Assembly (NCBI GenBank): GCA_002471185.1
Contig: DKPL01000092.1
Location: 42,588-72,886 of the forward strand
Direction: 5' to 3'
DNA length: 30,299 nt
Source: Bacteroides sp. UBA7335
Lineage (GTDB): Bacteria > Bacteroidota > Bacteroidia > Bacteroidales > Bacteroidaceae
The notes under the pieces were generated by a model. That model was not told where the DNA came from, made no database searches, and worked only from the letters and a program-made list of their open reading frames with translations. The position numbers and the translations under genes are program-made. This document shows positions 9,140 through 17,492 of the stretch, piece after piece; position 1 is the stretch's first letter, and each line of letters begins with the position of its first letter.

Positions 9140-10063
9140 TTAAGCTTCGGTTTTGGGTTTGTCTTGTGGGTTGAGGTCTATGGGCTCGGTGTGTATGTTT
9201 AGAAATACGTTTCGTCCCAATGCCCTTTTTACCGATTCTTCTACCTCTGTGGTGATGTTATGAGCCTCTTCGAAAGAGTGATTTTTGTCTAGCTGTATGT
9301 GCACATCTACTGCAATGTCGTTGCCTATTTTTCGAGTTTTTAAGTTACTATAACTCACCACCTGTTGGTTTGCTGTTATAGCCGATACAATTTTTTGGCA
9401 CTCATCGGTGGGTAGCGAATGTTCTAATAATTCATCAATGCAGGGCTTGCCCAAGTCATAGGCAACTTTGACGATGAATAACGACACGATAAGTCCGGCG
9501 ATGGGGTCGAGTACGCGCCATTTCTCGCCAAAAAATATTGCTCCGGTGATACCTATCGCTGTGCCGATAGATGAAAAAGCATCCGAGCGATGATGCCACC
9601 CGTTGGCTATTACTGCTTGGCTGTCTATGCGATTTCCAATGTGACGTGTGTAGCGAAATAGTAACTCTTTTACCACGATAGAAATTAAGGCGGCCCAAAG
9701 TGCAATGAGATGGGGCTGAGGTAAAATAACGCCTTTTAAGGCTTCTATAATTTTGTGTGCCGACTCCCAGAAGATGCCGATGCTCACAGCCAACAATGCA
9801 ATGGCAATAAGCAGGGTAGCAAATGTCTCGTATTTGCCATGACCGTAAGTGTGGTCATTGTCCGATTGTTTAGCCGAAAGGCGGATAAAAATAATAACTA
9901 TTACATCGGTGATGAAGTCGGAAAGTGAGTGTACGCCATCGGCAAGCATAGCCGAGCTTCGGCCCACAATGCCGGCTGTGATTTTACCCGCACTGAGTAG
10001 TAGGTTTGCAAAAAATCCAATAAGCGTTACCCGCTCTGCCTCTTTTACACGATTATCTGTCAT
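9140..10063 (-). CDS. Cation diffusion facilitator (CDF) family metal exporter
   Basis: This 307-aa inner-membrane antiporter of the CDF/FieF-CzcD family exports divalent metal ions in exchange for protons. About six hydrophobic segments fill residues 12-205, and a cytoplasmic C-terminal domain follows, with DIAVDVHIQLD and FLNIHTEPID typical of the family. The transport-site residues are visible: H45 and D49 in ADGVHSLSD (TM2), and H157 and D161 in GWHHRSD (TM5). In the family an HxxxD/HxxxD pair is often linked to zinc preference; applying that here is inference and other metals are possible. Unusually for this genome the start is preceded by an AAGGAG sequence. A -7 box lies 25 bp upstream of the ATG. 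It appears to be a single-gene unit. Confidence 0.94.
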   Translation of the reverse strand: MTDNRVKEAERVTLIGFFANLLLSAGKITAGIVGRSSAMLADGVHSLSDFITDVIVIIFIRLSAKQSDNDHTYGHGKYETFATLLIAIALLAVSIGIFWESAHKIIEALKGVILPQPHLIALWAALISIVVKELLFRYTRHIGNRIDSQAVIANGWHHRSDAFSSIGTAIGITGAIFFGEKWRVLDPIAGLIVSLFIVKVAYDLGKPCIDELLEHSLPTDECQKIVSAITANQQVVSYSNLKTRKIGNDIAVDVHIQLDKNHSFEEAHNITTEVEESVKRALGRNVFLNIHTEPIDLNPQDKPKTEA

Positions 10064-10087
10064 ACTCCTTTTAATGTTTTAACTCTA

Positions 10088-10095
10088 CAAAGATA
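10088..10095 (-). promoter_or_regulatory. Putative promoter of the CDF transporter gene
   Basis: The minus strand reads TATCTTTG (TAnnTTTG consensus), ending 24 bp before the start codon. No good -33 TTTG is found at the usual spacing. Confidence 0.55.
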
Positions 10096-10163
10096 ACGAC
10101 TTATGTGCAAGTCTGTCTCTTTGGGTGCTATTTTAGAATCGTTCTTAATGGTGTTTGGGCATG

Positions 10164-10190
10164 AAAAAGGGGCACATAAATGCGCCCCTT
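10164..10190 (-). terminator. Terminator of the rhomboid-EEP-dcp operon
   Basis: On the minus strand AAGGGGC and GCCCCTT form a GC-rich stem (10184-10190 with 10067-equivalent arm at 10167-10173). The loop can extend the stem with two more pairs, and a run of five T follows (plus-strand AAAAA 10164-10168). It sits 22 bp after the dcp stop. Confidence 0.85.
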
Positions 10191-10211
10191 GTATGATGTT
10201 GTGAGAACTGT

Positions 10212-12299
10212 TTATTTCATTCCACGATTTTTCAGCATAGCATCGATGTTAGGATCGGCCCCACGGAACTGTTTGTAAAGTACCATTGGATCTTCGCTTC
10301 CACCACGTTCTAGTACGTTTTGACGGAACTTGCGAGCTGTTTCTTGATCAAATATTCCATTTTCTTCGAAAGCCTCGAATGCATCATTGTCGAGTACGTT
10401 AGCCCACAAATAGCTGTAGTATCCGGCTGCATATCCACCAATAATGTGATTGAAGTAAGTGGTGCGATAGCGTGGAGGTATTTGAGAAATTAACCCTAAG
10501 TTTTTCATCGCTTCGTTTTCAAACTCTACCACATCAAGATTGTCATCTATCTCAGTCAAGTTGTGTAGGTTCATATCCAACAATGCTGCAGCAAGCAACT
10601 CAGTTGTCATAAATCCTTGATTGAATGTAGATTGATTTAAGATTTTGTTAATCAAAGAGTCGGGGATGACTTCACCTGTTTGGTAGTGTTTAGCATACAT
10701 TTTCAACACTTCAGGCTTCATCGACCAGTGCTCGTTAATTTGCGAAGGAAGTTCTACAAAGTCGCGTGCCACACTTGTGCCCGATACACCGTAGTACTGA
10801 CAGTTAGAAAGCAATCCGTGCAATCCGTGTCCTAACTCATGGTATAGCGTCTCTACTTCATCTAATGTTAGCAAAGAAGGAGTGTCTCCAATTGGTTTGG
10901 TAAAGTTACAAACATTATAAATCAATGGGCGGGTTTCACCTTGTTGTTTGCGGAAGCTACTCATCCATGCACCAAAGCGTTTGCCCGGACGTGGGAAGAA
11001 GTCGACATAGAAGATACCGATGTGTGACCCATCTGCATCGGTCACTTCAAATACATCTACATCTGGATGATAGGTCGAAATGCCCTCAATAGGGGTGAAG
11101 TTTATGCCATAAAGTTTGTTGGCTACACTAAATGCACCATCGCGTACGTTTTCAATTTGGAAATAAGGCTTAATTTGCTCTTCGTCCAAGCTGTATTTCT
11201 CTTTACGCAACTTTTCGGTGTAGTACCACCAGTCCCAGCCTTCAAGTTTCTCGCCTTTGCCCTCTTTGTCCATCATAGCTTGAAGCTCAGTTGCTTCGTT
11301 TTTAGCTTTAGGCAAAGCATACTGCCAAAGGTTGTTCAAAAAGTCCATTACTGCATCCGAGTTCTTTGCCATGGTGTTGTCTAGCACAAAGTTTGCATAG
11401 TTGTTGTATCCCAACATCTTAGCCTTCTCTAGGCGAAGCTTTACCACTTGAGTAATGATTTCTTTGTTATCGTTCTTGTCGCCATTGTTTCCACGGTTGA
11501 TGTATGCCGTAAAGATTTTCTCGCGCAAATCGCGATTGTCGGCATATTGAAGTAGTGGTAAACGACTGGCATTGCGTAGTGTGAACATCCATTGTCCCTC
11601 TTTGCCGGCAGCTTTGGCCTCTTCGGCTGCACTTTGGCGGAACCATTCGGGCAATCCGCTCAACTCTTCTTCGTTTTCTACGAATAGTTGGTATTCGTTG
11701 TCGGTATTGAGCAAGTTGTTGCTGAAAGTCAATCCAAGCGTAGAGAGCTGTTTGTTGATTTCGCGTAAGCGAGCTTGTTGTTCGTCGTTAAGGTTTGCAC
11801 CCGAGCGAACGAAGCTTTTATAAGTCTGATCCAACAAACGTTGTTGTTCTGTTGTCAGGTTTAAGCTATCTTTTTGTTGATAAACCGCATTGATTCTCTC
11901 AAAAAGTCCGGCATTGAGCATGATATTGTCAGAGTGTTCCGACATCACCGGCGCCAACTTCATAGAAAGTGCAGTCAGGCTGTCGTTAGTCTCGGCACCG
12001 GTCAAACCGTAGAATACAGCTGATACGCGGTTTAAGATTGGTGAGCTGTTATCGAGAGCCACAATGGTGTTCTCAAAAGTAGGAGCTTCGGGGTTATTCA
12101 CAATCGAAGCAATGATTTCGTTTTGTTCGGCCATTCCTTTGGTAAAGGCTGGCTCATAATGTTCCATTTTGATTTGCTCAAAAGGAGGTGTTCCAAATGG
12201 AGTCTGGAACTCACTGTAAAACGGGTTTTCCGTTTTTGTTGCGCATGCACATATCATAAAACTTGCAGCTAAAATAAATAGTGGTTTCTTGATGTTCAT
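10212..12299 (-). CDS. dcp: M3-family dipeptidyl carboxypeptidase (Dcp-like), lipoprotein
   Basis: This 695-aa zinc metallopeptidase of family M3 removes C-terminal dipeptides from, or cleaves, short peptides. The zinc site is intact: HELGH at 487-491 (ligands H487 and H491, catalytic E488), with the third ligand E516 in GTSVARDFVELPSQ, 29 residues after H487 as in other M3 enzymes. Length and the C-terminal motif GGYAAGYYSYLWANVLD fit Dcp better than oligopeptidase F. The N-terminus is a lipoprotein signal (FILAASFMICAC), so the enzyme should be membrane-anchored outside the cytoplasm, unlike the cytoplasmic or periplasmic soluble enterobacterial versions. It is the last gene of a four-gene operon, 35 bp after the EEP-family gene, and is followed by a terminator. 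Confidence 0.95.
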   Translation of the reverse strand: MNIKKPLFILAASFMICACATKTENPFYSEFQTPFGTPPFEQIKMEHYEPAFTKGMAEQNEIIASIVNNPEAPTFENTIVALDNSSPILNRVSAVFYGLTGAETNDSLTALSMKLAPVMSEHSDNIMLNAGLFERINAVYQQKDSLNLTTEQQRLLDQTYKSFVRSGANLNDEQQARLREINKQLSTLGLTFSNNLLNTDNEYQLFVENEEELSGLPEWFRQSAAEEAKAAGKEGQWMFTLRNASRLPLLQYADNRDLREKIFTAYINRGNNGDKNDNKEIITQVVKLRLEKAKMLGYNNYANFVLDNTMAKNSDAVMDFLNNLWQYALPKAKNEATELQAMMDKEGKGEKLEGWDWWYYTEKLRKEKYSLDEEQIKPYFQIENVRDGAFSVANKLYGINFTPIEGISTYHPDVDVFEVTDADGSHIGIFYVDFFPRPGKRFGAWMSSFRKQQGETRPLIYNVCNFTKPIGDTPSLLTLDEVETLYHELGHGLHGLLSNCQYYGVSGTSVARDFVELPSQINEHWSMKPEVLKMYAKHYQTGEVIPDSLINKILNQSTFNQGFMTTELLAAALLDMNLHNLTEIDDNLDVVEFENEAMKNLGLISQIPPRYRTTYFNHIIGGYAAGYYSYLWANVLDNDAFEAFEENGIFDQETARKFRQNVLERGGSEDPMVLYKQFRGADPNIDAMLKNRGMK

Positions 12300-12334
12300 A
12301 AATATATAATATTAAGATTTCTTCTACAGGAAGT

Positions 12335-13429
12335 TTACTTGTTTATCTTTAAGTAAGTTATGATAGGATAATGATCTGATTCGCTGATGCTTCTATCGAC
12401 TGTACAGTTGAATACATCAATATTTTTGCTAGTCAATATATGGTCGATTCGAAAATAGAAACGATTTTGATTGTAAGAGATTCCTAATCCTTTGCCCGAT
12501 TTCTCAAAAGCATCATTAAGATTTTCACCAATCACCCGATGCGTGTATGAGATGGGGTTATCGTTGAAGTCGCCGCAAACAATGACCGGTCGGTGGGGTG
12601 ATTGCTCAATAACCTTAGCGATGCTGTCTGCTTGAATAGAGCGAATGGCTGAAGCCTCAGCCAACTTCTTAATAAGTTGTGTAGCGCCTAGTTTCACGTT
12701 TTCCTTGTCCGGCTCTTTTATCATTTTATTGAACTTCGCTTTATCTTCGGCAGTTAACTTGTTTGACTCTAAGTGATTGTTGATAAGCAACACGGTGTCA
12801 TTACCTATCTTTAGCTCATACATAGCCGAACCATTGTATTGACTTGGATAGTCGATGCGACGAGTCGATAAAATAGGAAATTTCGAGAAGAGAGCAATCC
12901 TATTATCGCCTCCGTTTTTACCTACCTTCGTAACCCTTTGATAAGGATAGTCTGATAGCGCTTTTACCACATCTTTGTTAGTTAGGTACTTCTCGTTTCC
13001 CGAAGTATTATACTCTTGCAAACAGATGATATCGGCATTGCTATTGCGAATATAGTTCAACACCTTATTATTCTCTTTCTCATCTTTGATGTGGTTAAAT
13101 CCCATTACATTGTAAGAGAGTAGCTTGATGCTGTTTTCGGGAATCTCCTTTGTTTTATAGTTTATAGGCATGTATAGGCGTATCTGCGGATAACAGATAA
13201 GCAATACCACAAGTGGAAACAAGGCAAACCGAAAGTTGATGAGTAACCAGAAAATAAAAAACAATACATTTATAATCAGAAAAATAGGAAATGCCAACCC
13301 CATGCACGACTCAATAGGGTGTGCTTGTGGATGGATATATGGGCTGTATGCTATCAATAACAACGTACAGGCAAAAAACACGTTCACGGCAAGGAGCGTG
13401 TATGAAAATACTTTTCCGATTGCTTTCAT
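12335..13429 (-). CDS. Membrane-anchored endonuclease/exonuclease/phosphatase (EEP) family hydrolase
   Basis: This 364-aa protein has two to three N-terminal membrane segments (about residues 8-28, 42-66 and 68-82) and an EEP-fold domain from about 102 to the end. EEP enzymes are metal-dependent phosphodiesterases or phosphatases acting on nucleic acids or lipid head groups. The active-site set is complete: N107 in LLSYNVMGFN, E139 in CLQEY, N218/H219 in INNHLES, D287 and N289 in VCGDFNDNP, D329/H330 in RIDH, and D352/H353 in SDHYPI. The substrate cannot be told from the sequence. Because the domain follows an odd or even number of helices that I cannot fix exactly, its side of the membrane is uncertain. 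Its start lies 3 bp after the second rhomboid stop, implying translational coupling. Confidence 0.92.
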   Translation of the reverse strand: MKAIGKVFSYTLLAVNVFFACTLLLIAYSPYIHPQAHPIESCMGLAFPIFLIINVLFFIFWLLINFRFALFPLVVLLICYPQIRLYMPINYKTKEIPENSIKLLSYNVMGFNHIKDEKENNKVLNYIRNSNADIICLQEYNTSGNEKYLTNKDVVKALSDYPYQRVTKVGKNGGDNRIALFSKFPILSTRRIDYPSQYNGSAMYELKIGNDTVLLINNHLESNKLTAEDKAKFNKMIKEPDKENVKLGATQLIKKLAEASAIRSIQADSIAKVIEQSPHRPVIVCGDFNDNPISYTHRVIGENLNDAFEKSGKGLGISYNQNRFYFRIDHILTSKNIDVFNCTVDRSISESDHYPIITYLKINK

Positions 13430-13432
13430 CTT

Positions 13433-14335
13433 TTACTTTTTGCTGGCATCAAAGAGGCTTTTCTTCTCTTCTGTCGTAAGACTCTCGTATCCCGATTTCT
13501 TCAGTTTGTCCAAAATGCGGTCTATCTCTTCGGCTTTTACCTTTTTCTGAGCGTTGTAGTTATAATCTTTCTGACGTTCGGCATTGCCATATTGCACTTT
13601 CATTTTAGGTTTACGTTTGCTTCCCGGTTTACGACTGAACAATCCGATAATGGCATCTACGGGTTTGTTAATCCAGGCTGTAATGTCAGTACCACGCTTT
13701 AAGCTTGCCGCAAACCATAGTCCGGCCAATGCGCCACCAATGTGAGCGATATGTCCTCCGGCATTGTTCGAGGTTAGAAATAATAAATCTGTTAATACCA
13801 CAATCAGCGCTAGATACTTTAATCGAATCGTTCCAAAAAGCAATAGACGGATAGGATAGTTGGGCTCCCGATAGGCGGTAGCAATAACAATAGCCAATAC
13901 CGATGCCGATGCTCCCACCATAGTCGAACCCATAATCATAGGTTCAAAATAGGGAAAGATGTTGTAGGAAGCCATGTATAACACTCCTCCACAAATACCA
14001 CCCAGCAAATACAAGCCTCTAAGGTGTTTGGCTGAGAAGGTATATAAGAAAAGTTGTCCAAACCAAAATAGCCATAGCATGTTGAAGAGAATATGCAGCA
14101 AGTCGGCATGCATAAACATGTAGGTGATAATAGACCACGGCTGTAGAATGAAACGGCTAAAAGAGGCAGGAAGTGCAAGCAGCTCAAAAATGTCGAATGC
14201 ACTTCGATTGAATAGTTTTAGGAATATATTAATAAGAGTGACTGCTATGAAAACAGCCGCATTGATAAAAATCAGTCGGGTGACGATGTTTCCTCTGCTA
14301 AACTTCTCTTTTAAATCAGTTATAATATGTGCCAT
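13433..14335 (-). CDS. Rhomboid-family intramembrane serine protease (second of a tandem pair)
   Basis: This 300-aa polytopic membrane protease of the GlpG/rhomboid family (S54) cleaves transmembrane or membrane-proximal segments. The catalytic Ser is S143 in VGASASV and the catalytic His is H198 in IAHIGGALAG; the oxyanion-side HxxxN is in MHADLLHILFNML (H81, N85). All are intact, so it should be active. Beyond the last TM is a basic cytoplasmic tail of roughly 85 residues (RKPGSKRKPKMKVQYG) ending in a predicted helical pair, EEIDRILDKLKKSGYESLT, which I recall from other Bacteroidetes rhomboids. Its start codon lies inside the end of the first rhomboid gene (20-bp overlap), and the EEP-family gene follows after 3 bp. 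Confidence 0.94.
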   Translation of the reverse strand: MAHIITDLKEKFSRGNIVTRLIFINAAVFIAVTLINIFLKLFNRSAFDIFELLALPASFSRFILQPWSIITYMFMHADLLHILFNMLWLFWFGQLFLYTFSAKHLRGLYLLGGICGGVLYMASYNIFPYFEPMIMGSTMVGASASVLAIVIATAYREPNYPIRLLLFGTIRLKYLALIVVLTDLLFLTSNNAGGHIAHIGGALAGLWFAASLKRGTDITAWINKPVDAIIGLFSRKPGSKRKPKMKVQYGNAERQKDYNYNAQKKVKAEEIDRILDKLKKSGYESLTTEEKKSLFDASKK

Positions 14336-15002
14336 TGTTGTTTCTGTTTTTTTTCTTCCAATAGGTAATCAATATAAAACCGAAAATCATACCGCCTAAA
14401 TGGGCGAAGTGTGCCACATTATCGTTGGGGTTGTTCGAAAATCCCGACCATAACTCGATTAAAGCATATCCAATTACAAAATATTTTGCTTTAATAGGCA
14501 CCGGAAGTGGAAAGATAAACATCGGTGTGTTGGGAAATAACATACCAAAACCTAATAGGATGGCGTAGACTGCTCCCGAAGCTCCCACCGTGTTAATCAA
14601 ATTCAAGTATTGGTCCATAGGGATAGTACCCATTCCTGTATTTACCATCGTATAGTTAGATAGTACCGATTGGTATTCTATAAACTGAACAGCTTCTTGA
14701 ATAAGTCCTGCGCCTATACCGCAGGCAACGTAGTAAAATAAAAAGCGACGTGGTCCCCAAACCTGCTCTAAGGTGCGACCAAACATCCACACAGCAAACA
14801 TGTTAAAGAATAAATGGCCCCATCCACCGTGCATAAACATATAGGTGATAAGTTGAGCGGGATTAAAGTCGCTTGCTAAGAAAAAATGTAAACCTAAATA
14901 TTGAGTTAAGTCTATATTGTATGACTTGGCAACAATGGTACCAAAGAATAATAATACGTTGATTATTATGATATTCTTGGTAACTTTTGGCATTTGCATC
15001 AT
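14316..15002 (-). CDS. Rhomboid-family intramembrane serine protease (first of a tandem pair)
   Basis: This is a 228-aa rhomboid protease. Visible motifs are HGGWGHLFFNMFAVWMFG (oxyanion-side His and Asn), the catalytic S142 in VGASGAVYA, and the catalytic H201 in VAHFAHLGGMIFG. It is a compact six-TM form with a short basic C-terminus (YWKKKNRNNNG) and lacks the long tail of its neighbour. The start may be the first, second or fourth codon (MMQMPK). It is the promoter-proximal gene of the minus-strand operon rhomboid 1 - rhomboid 2 - EEP hydrolase - Dcp. It is divergent from the HU gene, with a 213-bp region between them carrying promoters for both directions. The two rhomboids are only distantly alike, so this is an old duplication or an independent pairing. 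Confidence 0.94.
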   Translation of the reverse strand: MMQMPKVTKNIIIINVLLFFGTIVAKSYNIDLTQYLGLHFFLASDFNPAQLITYMFMHGGWGHLFFNMFAVWMFGRTLEQVWGPRRFLFYYVACGIGAGLIQEAVQFIEYQSVLSNYTMVNTGMGTIPMDQYLNLINTVGASGAVYAILLGFGMLFPNTPMFIFPLPVPIKAKYFVIGYALIELWSGFSNNPNDNVAHFAHLGGMIFGFILITYWKKKNRNNNGTYYN

Positions 15003-15038
15003 ATTCGTTATATTTTAATTTTCGATAGTAAAGTATCG

Positions 15039-15046
15039 CAAAATTA
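15039..15046 (-). promoter_or_regulatory. Putative promoter of the rhomboid operon
   Basis: The minus strand reads TAATTTTG, matching TAnnTTTG, 37 bp before the first rhomboid start. A small CGATA/TATCG hairpin (15023-15038) would fall in or next to the leader. Confidence 0.5.
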
Positions 15047-15129
15047 AGAATAAATTCTGTTATATGGCAGTATAAAAGGCTTTCATTAGCTCTTTTTCAA
15101 TAAATTGATACGTTTTTTTTAAGTTTTTA

Positions 15130-15160
15130 TTTGATATTTTATTCTGTTAGTCTATATTTG
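15130..15160 (+). promoter_or_regulatory. HU-gene promoter with consensus -33 and -7 elements
   Basis: TTTG at 15130-15133, exactly 19 bp, then TATATTTG at 15153-15160. This matches the Bacteroides sigma-ABfr consensus (TTTG-N19-TAnnTTTG) at every defined position and is the best promoter in the window, as expected for an abundant nucleoid protein. The start of transcription should lie near 15167, giving a leader of about 50 nt. Confidence 0.82.
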
Positions 15161-15215
15161 TGAGGACTTTATGTCTATCTTTTGTCTAACATATTTAATT
15201 ATTTAATTTAGAACT

Positions 15216-15488
15216 ATGAATAAGGCTGAACTTATTAATGCTATTGCTGCTGAATCTGGCTTAAGTAGAGCTGATTCTAAAAAAGCTGTTGAAGCTTTTG
15301 TCTCTTCTGTCACAGGTGCCCTTAAGGGTGGTGAAAAAGTTTCTCTTGTAGGCTTTGGTACGTTTTTGGTAACCGAACGAGCTGAAAGAACCGGTATCAA
15401 TCCTTCTACAAAGAAGCCTATTGTAATACCTGGCAAGAAAGTTGCTAAGTTCAAAGCCGGTGCAGAATTGTCTGCAGCTGTTGAATAA
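15216..15488 (+). CDS. hup: HU-family DNA-binding nucleoid protein
   Basis: This 90-aa histone-like protein dimerises, bends DNA and helps compact the nucleoid. Its length and pattern are typical of HU: N-terminal helices (NKAELINAIAAESGLSRADS), the core GGEKVSLVGFGTFLV, and the DNA-inserting beta-arm with RTGINPSTKKPIVIPGKKV, including the Pro at the arm tip, followed by AKFKAGAEL. It is a canonical short HU, not one of the longer HU-like proteins of Bacteroides. It has its own strong promoter and terminator and is therefore monocistronic. Confidence 0.96.
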   Translation: MNKAELINAIAAESGLSRADSKKAVEAFVSSVTGALKGGEKVSLVGFGTFLVTERAERTGINPSTKKPIVIPGKKVAKFKAGAELSAAVE

Positions 15489-15515
15489 TACGCATCTACT
15501 CAAAAAGAAAATAGT

Positions 15516-15545
15516 AAAGGAGACGTTTAAACGTCTCCTTTTTTT
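15516..15545 (+). terminator. Rho-independent terminator of the HU gene
   Basis: A perfect palindrome, AAAGGAGACGTTT at 15516-15528 and AAACGTCTCCTTT at 15529-15541. The hairpin ends in a run of seven T (15539-15545), 28 bp after the stop codon. Confidence 0.93.
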
Positions 15546-15546
15546 G

Positions 15547-15554
15547 TATCTTTG
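15547..15554 (+). promoter_or_regulatory. Putative argS promoter (-7 element)
   Basis: TATCTTTG matches TAnnTTTG and sits one base after the T-run of the HU terminator, 24 bp before the argS ATG. The -33 position would fall inside the terminator stem (GTTT near 15525-15528). It supports the ATG at 15579 as the start, because an upstream TTG at 15552 overlaps the promoter itself. Confidence 0.62.
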
Positions 15555-15578
15555 CCGCCACGAAACAAGAGATTGTAT

Positions 15579-17372
15579 ATGAATATAGAAAATAAACTTA
15601 TTGAGTCGGTAATTGCTGGATTACAAGCTCTTTACGGACAGGATGTCTCTGCTTCTCAAATACAGTTGCAGAAGACTAAAAAAGAATTTGAAGGTCACTT
15701 GACTTTAGTTGTATTTCCCTTTCTTCGTATGTCAAAGAAAGGACCTGAACAAACTGCAGAAGAGATTGGTGCTTATCTTGTGGCAAACGAACCTGCTGTA
15801 TCGGGCTATAATGTGATTAAAGGTTTCTTGAATCTGACTATTGATTCGGCTGCCTGGATTGAACTGCTTAATACGATTCATGCTGATGCTCAATACGGTA
15901 TTGTTGAAGCTGATGATAATTCACCTTTGGTTATGATTGAATATTCATCGCCAAATACAAACAAACCTCTTCACTTAGGCCACGTTCGCAATAATCTTTT
16001 GGGTAATGCATTGGCTAATATCGTGAAGGCTAATGGCAATAAGGTGGTGAAAACCAATATTGTAAACGACCGTGGTATTCATATCTGCAAGTCGATGTTG
16101 GCTTGGAAACTTTATGGAAACGGAGAGACTCCTCAATCATCGGGAAAGAAAGGCGACCACTTAGTGGGTGACTATTACGTGGCTTTTGATAAACACTATA
16201 AAGCTGAGGTTGCTGAGCTGATGCAAAAAGGCATGACCAAAGAGGAGGCTGAAGCTGCATCTCCACTGATGGCACAAGCTCGCGAAATGCTATTGAAGTG
16301 GGAGCAAGGAGACCTTGAAGTTCGTGGATTGTGGGAAATGATGAATGGATGGGTTTACGAAGGTTTCGATAAGACTTACGAGAAGATGGGTGTGAGTTTT
16401 GATAAGATTTATTATGAATCGGATACATACACAGTAGGTCGTGATAAAGTTCTTGAGGGACTTGCAAAAGGCATCTGTTATAAAAAAGAAGATGGCTCTG
16501 TATGGGCCGATTTAACAGCCGAAGGTTTAGACCACAAACTACTGCTTCGTGGTGATGGAACTTCGGTATATATGACTCAAGATATCGGTACGGCTAAGTT
16601 GCGCTTTGATGACTACGCCATCAATAAGATGATTTACGTAGTAGGTAATGAGCAAAACTATCACTTTCAAGTTCTTTCTATTTTGCTTGATAAGCTTGGT
16701 TTCGACTGGGGCAAAGGCTTAGTGCACTTCTCTTATGGTATGGTAGAGTTGCCTGAAGGTAAGATGAAGTCTCGTGAAGGAACGGTAGTAGATGCTGACG
16801 ACTTGATGGAAGAGATGATCTCTACTGCTAAAGAAACTTCGCAAGAGTTGGGTAAATTGGATGGACTGTCACAAGAGGAAGCTGACAATATTGCTCGAAT
16901 CGTAGGTTTGGGTGCTTTGAAGTATTTCATCTTGAAGGTTGATGCTCGTAAGAACATGACTTTCAATCCTAAAGAATCGATTGATTTCAACGGAAACACC
17001 GGTCCGTTTATTCAATATACTTATGCACGTATTCAATCGGTATTGCGTAAAGCTGCTGAGAATGGTATTGCTATTCCATCTCAATTACCTACCGGGGTTG
17101 TACTGAGTGAAAAAGAAGAAGGGTTGATTCAGCTAGTAGCAGACTTTGCTGCTGTAGTGAAACAAGCCGGAACAGATTATAGTCCTTCGATTATTGCTAA
17201 CTATATCTATGAATTGGTAAAAGAGTACAATCAGTTCTATCATGACTTCAGCATTTTGCGCGAAGAGAATCAAGAGTTGAAGTTGTTCCGTCTTACCCTT
17301 TCTGCCAATGTTGCTAAAGTGGTACGTTTGGGCATGGCCTTATTGGGTATGGAAGTACCTGACAGAATGTAA
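15579..17372 (+). CDS. argS: Arginyl-tRNA synthetase
   Basis: This class I synthetase charges tRNA-Arg with arginine. From the ATG at 15579 it is 597 aa, the usual length. It has the N-terminal additional domain typical of ArgRS (about residues 1-95), the HIGH motif as HLGH at 132-135 in SSPNTNKPLHLGHVRNN, and the KMSKS-type loop as KMKSR at 395-399 in LPEGKMKSREGTVVDADD. The C-terminal DALR-type anticodon-binding helices include YNQFYHDFSIL and end in GMALLGMEVPDRM. An in-frame TTG nine codons upstream (15552) is rejected because it lies in the -7 box and adds a non-family leader. A bidirectional terminator follows. Confidence 0.97.
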   Translation: MNIENKLIESVIAGLQALYGQDVSASQIQLQKTKKEFEGHLTLVVFPFLRMSKKGPEQTAEEIGAYLVANEPAVSGYNVIKGFLNLTIDSAAWIELLNTIHADAQYGIVEADDNSPLVMIEYSSPNTNKPLHLGHVRNNLLGNALANIVKANGNKVVKTNIVNDRGIHICKSMLAWKLYGNGETPQSSGKKGDHLVGDYYVAFDKHYKAEVAELMQKGMTKEEAEAASPLMAQAREMLLKWEQGDLEVRGLWEMMNGWVYEGFDKTYEKMGVSFDKIYYESDTYTVGRDKVLEGLAKGICYKKEDGSVWADLTAEGLDHKLLLRGDGTSVYMTQDIGTAKLRFDDYAINKMIYVVGNEQNYHFQVLSILLDKLGFDWGKGLVHFSYGMVELPEGKMKSREGTVVDADDLMEEMISTAKETSQELGKLDGLSQEEADNIARIVGLGALKYFILKVDARKNMTFNPKESIDFNGNTGPFIQYTYARIQSVLRKAAENGIAIPSQLPTGVVLSEKEEGLIQLVADFAAVVKQAGTDYSPSIIANYIYELVKEYNQFYHDFSILREENQELKLFRLTLSANVAKVVRLGMALLGMEVPDRM

Positions 17373-17407
17373 TAAGAAAATGGGTGGTTTTACTGCCTAC
17401 TATAGAT

Positions 17408-17452
17408 AAAAAGAATGCCTCTTTCGATTGATTCGAAAGAGGCATTCTTTTT
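17408..17452. terminator. Bidirectional terminator between argS and topA
   Basis: A 20-bp perfect inverted repeat (17408-17427 with 17433-17452; core GAATGCCTC/GAGGCATTC) with a 5-nt loop. A-runs on the left and T-runs on the right give a U-tail in both directions. It lies 36 bp after argS and 40 bp beyond the topA stop. Confidence 0.93.
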
Positions 17453-17492
17453 ATAGGTTCATTGGCAGAACAATGCTGCCAGAAAGAATCGC

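Noticed and set aside
15552..15578. TTG start giving argS nine extra residues
   Set aside because: The codon overlaps the -7 box, and the ATG at 15579 gives the standard 597-aa protein.
16030..16467. Antisense open frame of 145 codons inside argS
   Set aside because: It lies fully within a strongly supported gene, with low-complexity, implausible composition and no start context.
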